From assembly GCA_003116995.1 (NCBI GenBank), contig BDSL01000008.1, forward strand, positions 1,879,306-1,943,305: a stretch of 64,000 nucleotides of DNA. Reading direction: 5' to 3'. Below are positions 57,973-64,000 of the stretch, one piece after another (position 1 is the first letter of the stretch; every line of letters begins with the position of its first letter). Below the pieces are notes generated by a model. That model saw nothing but the letters and a program-made list of their open reading frames with translations. It was not told the DNA's origin and made no database searches. Position numbers and translations under genes: made by a program. The DNA is from Yamagishiella unicocca. Its lineage: Eukaryota; Chlorophyta; Chlorophyceae; Chlamydomonadales; Volvocaceae.

Positions 57973-60900
57973 CTACACACCCTCCGTCGGCAGCTCCAGG
58001 ACCGGCGGCGGCACCGTCACCGAGCCTGTCGGCGTCAGTACGACACCCGGCGGCACGGACGTCGACCCGGATGACGTCAGCAGCGGCGAGGGCGACACGG
58101 ACCTCTGCCGAGCCGCCGACGACGGCCGCGAAGACGAGGACCTGGAGCTCGGCCTCGCGGTCCCCGACCCGGGCCGTGCGGGGGAGCCCGGCCGACCCAG
58201 CGCCATGGCCCCTGACCCGGGTCGCCTGTTGCCGCTGGTGGAGCTGACCACCTTGCCCACTGGGGACGACGGCGGCAGGGGCCGCGTCTCCGCCGCGGAG
58301 GAGGAGGTGGCACTCACGGTGGAGCTTGCATGGCGCATGGCGGCGAAGGGCGGGGTGCGTGAGGCGACGGTGGCGCGGCGCCGAGCCGCCACGGCGGCCA
58401 CCGTGGCGCGGCGCCACATGCGCGCGTAGTACGAAACGCTGCGGTGGTTCTGGAGCTGCGGGATGATGGGCGAGGGGGGCAGGGAGAGGTGCAGCCGGTC
58501 GTGCAGGGCGCAGCAGCGGACCGCCACGGTCGCGATCCAGCGCCTGGTGGGTGCGGAGGGGCACAGGGGGAAGAGGGTTTTGAGGAAGGCCCGCGGATGC
58601 GAGAAAAACCGTTTAGGGGGGATAGTGAAAACCGTTTTACGCTACGGGACAGGATAGTTGGCGCACGGTCTTATAGGGGGGAGGGGTAGGGTGAGGTGAG
58701 GTGAGGAAACGGGGCGGGGTGCGGGTTTGGTGCCATTCAGGAGTGGAGGGGGGAGAGTCGGGCGGGCGGCGCGGGTCGGGTTCTGGTCGGAAGTGGGTCA
58801 GGACGGCAGGAGGGCAGGCTGCAGCACTTGGGCTGCTGCAGCCGCCCCGCGTGCGGACGTTTCTTAACGGGTCACGTGCAGGCACGTGCGCTGCTACAGC
58901 CGCCCAACTGCTCACTTGTATCCCGGGGGCAGGGCCTCCACGTCAGCAGCGTCCAGGCCACCCAGCGCCTCCAGCTCGTCGATCTCGGCGCCCATCACCC
59001 AAATGCTATCTGCCGGGCCGTACAACAAGCGTACGGCAGCCGTAAGGCGGGACATCAGATCCTCCAGCTCCAGGGTGGGCCCATCTGTAGGGGTTGCGGG
59101 CAGGAGATTGGGAGAGTTATCAGGATGGCGGGCGGGCTGGGGACTGCTTTGTTTGGCAATGTCATAGCTATGGCGACCAGGTCGACAGTGGGACCCCCGC
59201 ACATACTTGGCTCAGATCCACCAATACACACACCCTCCCTTCCTCCCTCTTAGCAATATACGCACACCCTCCCTCTTATTGATGCCTTGATGCCGGCCCC
59301 TCTGGCCCCCACTGCCCACTCACTGTGCGGCCCCCCGGTGAGCCCCTCGGCTGTCAGCAGCGACGAGAAGCGGTCCGCCTTCTTCACCAGCAGCAGCCGC
59401 AGCACGGTGCACAGGGCGGCGGCGCGGCGGGGGCCGTCACGACCGTCACCATGCGGGCCGCCCATCTCGCCCTCGAGCATGGCGGCCTGGGGGCGGGGGC
59501 CGGAGGGGGTTAGGGGTAGGGCGAGAGACGAGGGGGGGGGGACATGGGTAAGGAAGAGGTAAGGAAGAGTCGAGCGGGGGAAAGGACCCGCGACCCGCAC
59601 AACTTGACGATACCTCAGCGCCCAAAGCGCCATCGCCTCACTGCCATGCATGCATCTCAAAAAGTCTGTTCTAAACGGGTTTCCTCGCATCCACGGGCCT
59701 TCCTCGGAACTCCCCCACCCCCCGACCTGCCCCTCCTCCACCGCGCTCGCACCTGCTGCCTCAGCTGCTGCTCCGCCAGCGCCCCCGCGTCCCCGAAGAA
59801 GCCCTCCAGCGTCTCCCCGTGGTGGGCCCAGTGGCGGGTCACCATCACGGACAGCAGCCGTCTGGCGGACTCGCGTGCGGCGTGTTGGTCCATCTGGGGG
59901 GGGGGGGGCGGCACAGGGCGCGGGCAAGGGGCACGTGGGAGAGGGCTGGAGAGGTGCTGCTGCCCTAGTTTCGGAGCTGCCGTAGCCGCATTGCCCCGCC
60001 AGGCACCGCTCAAGCATCGCTACCCTGCTCGTCTTTCTCCTCGCCGACGCGGAGGGACAGTCAGACAACACCGGTTCAAATCCTCGTCCCCACAGCAACT
60101 CACCCCCACGGCCCCCGCCCCCGCCTGCCCCAAAACACCACCACCGCTCGCGCCCTCCCCCGCTCCTCCACGCTCAAAACGTCGTTTCTGAACGATTTTT
60201 ATCTCGCATCCACGGGCCTTCCTCGAAGCCCCTCCACGCCCTCTCACCTCCGCCAGCGCGCCCACGCCTCCCGGCAGGTGCGCCGCGCCGGTCTTGAACG
60301 CCCGCACCCAGGCGCGGACGAAGTCCGACCTGAAGGCCCCCTCCAGGAAGCCGCTGTCTGACAAATGCGTCACGGCGGAGGGCGCCACCATGCCGCCGCC
60401 CGGCCCACGGGTCGCTCCATCCGGGTAGACCATGGTGCTGTCCGCCCGGTTCCGCGCGTCTGCCTCTGCTGTGGTCAGCGCCGTCCACAGCGCCTCCAAC
60501 GCCGCGTCGCGCTCCTGCTCCGAGATGCCCGCCCCGCCCTGCTGCTGCTGCTGTTGCTGCTGCTGAGCTGCCGGGTCGGGCAGCTGCATGCCCGCCTGCG
60601 CCATGTCAGCGACCATGTCGCCAAACATGTCCGTCACGTCCTGTCGAGTTATCCAGCCGTCCGCATCACCATCGTACTGCGAGAAGATCTGCGTGCCGCC
60701 GCGCGCGCGAGTGGGAGGGGGAGGTAGGGTGGAGGGGGGTATAAGATAATCCGCGAATCCACGGCCGACAAACCAAGGGTGATGAAGGTGGGGTGGAGGG
60801 GGAATGGGTGAGTGGGTTGCGAGGAAAACCCGCGTCCGCGTGCAAAAACGTTTGCGGCATACTTTCGGGTATGCACGATGGAGAACTTGTTTGAGGAAAT

Positions 60901-63723
60901 GAACGCCGATGGGTGGGTTGGTGGGTTGGTGGGCTGGGGGAAGGGGAAGGAGGCAACGCAGAAGTCATGGGAGCGGAGCTCCTTTGTCCCTGTTTTCTTC
61001 CTCAGGTGCGGATGCGCTCCCAGGCGCAAGCAGTATTCATCCGCCCGCCTGCAGGCCAGCCTTCTGCACTGTGCGACCCACGGGCCGCCGCCGTCCCGCC
61101 CCCGGCCCCCGAGCCCCCCCGAGCCTCCGCGCACCTCTGGCAGCATCTCCCTGAACACGTTCTCCATGCGCGCGTACTCGCCACACAGCGCGTCCAGGAA
61201 CACGGCGCTGCTGACTCGCTTGAACTCGCCGCGTCCCAGCTCATACTGCCGGACCTGCGGAAGAGTGGGGGCCGGGGGGGGAGGTTGGGCACACACGCAC
61301 ACACACACACACACGCACGCAGCTGCTGATGTGGCAGGCTGAGGTCTCCTTTTTTGCGTGAGAAGCTGCCGCCGTAAACCCCTAACTACAAAGAGTACGA
61401 TGGAGCAGACTCTCGGTCGAGCAGGAGGGGACTGCGGCCCCTCACGCCCCTCTCCTTATAGGAAGAGTGCTTCGGCGGTCTTTCCGTTAGGGCAGGGTAG
61501 CTGCCCTTGGCCAACATCAGGCCCGGTCAGATGATGTAACACACACACACATATATACACACACATATAACACACACACATATGCACACGCACACACACG
61601 CACACACACGCACACACACGCACCTGCTGCAGCTCCGCTCCGTAGCTTCCGGGCGACACGAAGTACGAGTCCATCTCGGAGCCGGAGATGGCTTCCGCGC
61701 GGGAGGTGAGCAGCTGGGAGAACACGTAGGAGGCCTTGGGGGAGCGGCGCATGAGCACCTGGGGGCGGGGGGGGGGCGAGGGGTTCCGGGGAGGGATGGG
61801 GGTGGCGGCGTTGGGGAGGGGTGTGTGTGTGGAGGGGGGAAATGGAGAGGGATGGGGAGGGCGGGTGACGTGGGTTTAATCCTGATAGGTGGGCAGAAGC
61901 ACGTAGGGGGTAAAACACTCTCGAGTAGGAGCTGTTGGAGCCGAAGTAGCGGAGCCCGAACGACGACCGGGTGTGTCCGGTGGTTTCGGGGCGGACAGCT
62001 GGGAACCGCAGGGACTCGCCCTCGGGGCACCAGCACACCCCCCACCCCCGACATCCGTCTTTTCCTCACCCAAGTTCTCCAGCAAGCATCTTCAAACGTC
62101 TGTCCCAAACGATTTTATCGCGTCCACGGGTCCACGGGTCTTCCTCAAAACCCCCGCCCAGCCACCCCCACCCCCACCCCCACCCCCACCCCCATCCCCA
62201 CCCCCACCCCCATCCCGCCCTCACCCCCACCCCCACCCCCATCCCGCCCTCACCCTAAAACCCTAAAACCCTAAAACCCTAAACCCCCATCCCGCCCTCA
62301 CCCCCACCCCCACCCCCATCCCGCCCTCACCCCCACCCCCATCCCCACCCCGCCCTCACCCGCTCCGCCACCCATAGCGCCTTGCGCACATCCACCGGCC
62401 ACGAGTCCCCCTTGCGGCCCCCTGCTCCCACGTAGTCGGGGGGGAAGTCGCAGCAGGGCACCCGGGTGGGCTCCTGCAGCTTGCGGGTGGCTGCGCCGGC
62501 AGGGGGAGGGAAGGGGAGCGGGTGGGCTTAAGAGTGCACGGCGGAGCATAAGGGTTTCGGAGCTGAGCGGGGCCGAGGCCCAGGCAAGGAGGGGCAGACG
62601 GTTGTCCTGTCAAATACACACGCGTGAGACCCCTCCATCCCCTCCCTGCCTCACCGTCCATGTAGGCGCACAGCGTCCGCGTGTCCCACTCCTCCATCAG
62701 GAAGCGCTGGAAGGTACCGACCCGCGGGTCGGCACCGCAGTACTGCAGGCAGGTCGCCACCAGCTGGGCGGCGTACTGGTTCACAAGGTCCTTGGTGCCG
62801 TACACGCCTGGAGCGATAGGGTTGGTTGGTGGGTGGGTGGGTGGGTGTGGAGTTGGAGCGGGGAACAAAAGGCGCGTGCGTGAGTGAGCGGCCGGGCTGG
62901 CAGTTGGGAATCCAGAGTTTTCAAAACCGAGTGGTAAAAACCCAGTGGTACCGGGTGAGTACCGTACACTGAAGGGTCCCGCTGACCAGCCAACCAACCA
63001 ACCAACCAGCCAGCCGGCCCATCGGCCAGCCACGCTCACCCGACAGGTGCTGGAACATGTACTCTATCAGGGTGAGCGGCTCCTGGCCAATCTTGGAGCG
63101 CTGCTCGTCGCTGGTGGCCTTGCCCCGGTACATGGAGTCAATCAGCTTGAGCAGCCACTCCTGGGTGCGAGGCTTCACGTCGGCATAGCGCATCAGAGCA
63201 TCTTGAAGCCTCGCGGTGGCGGCGGCGCGGTCCGGGCGGATGTACACCGGCGTCGGGCCGGCGGCGCCGCCGGCGGCGGCGGCGCCGCCGCCGGCGCGCC
63301 AGGCGGAGATGCTGGCGGCGACGTTGCCGCCGCCGGCAGCGTCGACCTCGCCCGAGGCGGCGGCCTCGGCGGCGCGCTGCTGCGCCGCCGCCAGCATCGC
63401 CGCCGGCAGCTGCACCCTGCTGGCGGGGCCGGCGGAGGCGCTGGTGCTGCCGAGGGCTCGCGCGGTTATGGACGAGCGACCCAGGACTGGCGCGTGCGGT
63501 ATCGTTATCTGAGCTGCCCGCTCCCGCGCCTTCTCCTTGACCGCCGCCAGTTTGCTGACCTTGCCGCCCCGATTGCGGCCGGTGTCCGCAGATGAGTCGC
63601 CGGCGCGGCCGCCCTTGCCGCCCTTGCCGCCGGCCGCTTGTGCGCTGCCCTCCCGCTGCACCGCCCGGAGGGCGTCCAGACCATCGCCCTGGTTGGGCAC
63701 GCTGGGAGAGCGAGGGTCGATGC
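57973..63723 (-). CDS. Unidentified EF-hand protein, 5' end probably beyond the window
   Basis: Seen: exons (transcription order) 63723-63040, 62807-62655, 62490-62360, 61758-61624, 61254-61135, 60688-60248, 59893-59753, 59486-59324, 59084-58916 and 58543-57973 (TAG) join with matching phases for about 860 residues. The first visible exon begins mid-frame after an AG, so coding probably starts upstream or outside. An Ala-rich linker precedes helical segments (TQEWLLKLIDSMYRGKATS; GTKDLVNQYAAQLVATCLQY; FQRFLMEEWDTRTLCAYMD). Across the 61135/60688 junction is an EF-hand: EIFSQYDGDADGWITRQD with Asp at positions 1, 3, 5 and Gly at 6 of the loop, Asp at 12. Later parts include HGETLEGFFGDAGALAEQQ and a basic tail (YYARMWRRATVAAVAARRR). 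I do not recognise the family; a cytoskeletal or flagellar role is possible but unproven. Confidence 0.7.
58575..58640 (+). repeat. Dispersed ~80-bp element, intron copy
   Basis: TTTTGAGGAAGGCCCGCGGA and GCGAGAAAAACCGTTTAG are present; the 3' part diverges. It lies in the last intron of the EF-hand gene, antisense to it. Confidence 0.65.
59647..59717 (-). repeat. Dispersed ~80-bp element, intron copy
   Basis: The reverse strand reads TTCCGAGGAAGGCCCGTGGA, then GCGAGGAAACCCGTTTAGAA and CAGACTTTTTGAGATGCATG, a near-complete match to the copy at 38691. It lies in an intron of the EF-hand gene. Confidence 0.75.
60173..60235 (-). repeat. Dispersed ~80-bp element, intron copy
   Basis: The reverse strand reads TTCGAGGAAGGCCCGTGGAT, then GCGAGATAAAAATCGTTCAG and ACGACGTTTTGAG. 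Intron 59894-60247 of the EF-hand gene. Confidence 0.7.
60813..60896 (+). repeat. Dispersed ~80-bp element, diverged intron copy
   Basis: Contains TTGCGAGGAAAACCCGCG and the end ATGCACGATGGAGAACTTG. The middle is diverged. Intron 60689-61134, antisense to the gene. Confidence 0.55.
61284..61319. repeat. (CA)n microsatellite
   Basis: CACA/CGCA-rich tract in an intron of the EF-hand gene. A second one lies at 61540-61622 next to the donor site of another exon. Confidence 0.9.
62071..62155 (-). repeat. Dispersed ~80-bp element, intron copy
   Basis: The reverse strand has TTTTGAGGAAGACCCGTGGA, then AAATCGTTTGGGACAGACGT, GAAGATGCTTGCTGGAGAAC and TTGGG. It is the best match to the 38691 copy at its far end. 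Intron 61759-62359. Confidence 0.75.
62253..62283. repeat. Interstitial telomere-type repeat (CCCTAAAA)3CCCTAAA
   Basis: Three perfect CCCTAAAA units and one CCCTAAA within a (CCCCCA)-rich intron tract. The unit equals the Chlamydomonas telomere repeat TTTTAGGG; the last equals the plant-type TTTAGGG. Too short and too internal to be a chromosome end. Confidence 0.9.
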
Positions 63724-64000
63724 CTGCGGGTGGGCGGGTGGGTAGAGGGCGGGAGGGTAGAGCGTGTGAGGTGTGTGTGTGTGTGATGATGGGCGGGAGG
63801 GGCGGATGGCGGTTTTTCGGCTTTTCAGGACAACGAAACATCTCTCCGTTTCCTCGCTCGTATGTTTCCAAGAAGTATGTTTCCAAGAAGGCTTGGATGC
63901 ACAATCCCTGCTGGCGCTCTTCTGCTTCCCTCCCTCCCTCCCTCCCTCCCTCCCTCCCTCCCTCCCTCCCTCCCCTCCCCTCCCCTCCCTCCCTCCCTCC
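63724..64000. other. Window end: intron or leader sequence with (CCCT)n
   Basis: Probably an intron or 5' region of the EF-hand gene. A (CCCT)n/(CCTC)n tract fills 63927-64000. A minus frame runs on from the 63040-63723 exon towards MFRC at about 63837, which might be an alternative start, but this is weak. Confidence 0.4.

Noticed and set aside
57662..58564. 300-codon minus frame overlapping the EF-hand gene's last exon
   Set aside because: Different frame from the exon whose phase matches the upstream donor at 58915/58916; composition is typical of a GC-rich shadow.
62253..62283. True telomere at the contig
   Set aside because: Only about four units, located inside a gene whose exons continue on both sides.

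Overview
This is a stretch of nuclear genome from a green alga, most likely a chlamydomonadalean (volvocine-type) species. The evidence is: genes split into many small exons with clean GT-AG borders; GC-rich exons (from about 18 kb) with abundant Ala/Gly/Gln low complexity; N-termini that look like chloroplast transit peptides; a plastid PsbS-type protein; a RAP-domain protein of the kind expanded in these algae; and an interstitial (CCCTAAAA)n tract that matches the Chlamydomonas telomere unit. I cannot name the species. All gene models are my own reading of exon borders and phases. Families are assigned from remembered motifs, not from searches.

Layout. 0.5-3.7 kb: an AlkB-like 2-oxoglutarate/Fe(II) dioxygenase gene in AT-rich DNA. 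4.2-5.9 kb: two inverted copies of a repeat element and a 245-bp near-perfect foldback. 6.0-17.1 kb: the most striking feature, a tandem array of five full-length and one truncated ~1.95-kb units. Each unit carries three tRNA loci on the minus strand in the transcription order Ile(AAT), initiator Met(CAT), Tyr(GTA, intron-containing), giving 18 tRNA loci in 11 kb. 17.1-17.9 kb: GGTAACCGGCC-rich repeats and scattered copies of a short motif shared with the array. 18.2-20.9 kb (minus): RAP-domain protein. 21.7-25.3 kb (minus): GST-like plus EMAPII-type tRNA-binding-domain protein. 25.8-32.5 kb (plus): a large protein whose middle resembles the C-terminal part of SPL7/CRR1-type SBP proteins but which has no SBP zinc finger and ends in several membrane segments. 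34.7-39.4 kb (plus): 307-aa PsbS-like four-helix LHC-superfamily protein. 41.2-43.4 kb (minus): HHL1-like chloroplast protein. 43.6-47.2 kb (plus): N-acetyl-gamma-glutamyl-phosphate reductase. 48.6-54.0 kb (plus): unidentified Gln/Pro-rich protein. 55.3-56.6 kb (plus): DPH6-type diphthine-ammonia ligase. 58.0-63.7 kb and probably beyond (minus): unidentified EF-hand protein.

Common themes. Two neighbouring genes (PsbS-like and HHL1-like) both point to photosystem II photoprotection or repair. Translation-related functions recur: the tRNA array, the tRNA-binding-domain protein and DPH6. I see no sequence evidence that any of these form a functional unit. Introns and spacers are rich in minisatellites (units of 8, 15, 18, 25 and 27 bp, and long CAC/CAT tracts). 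Several long open frames, including a polyhistidine frame, are by-products of these repeats. A dispersed element of about 80 bp recurs in introns of at least two genes, in both orientations.
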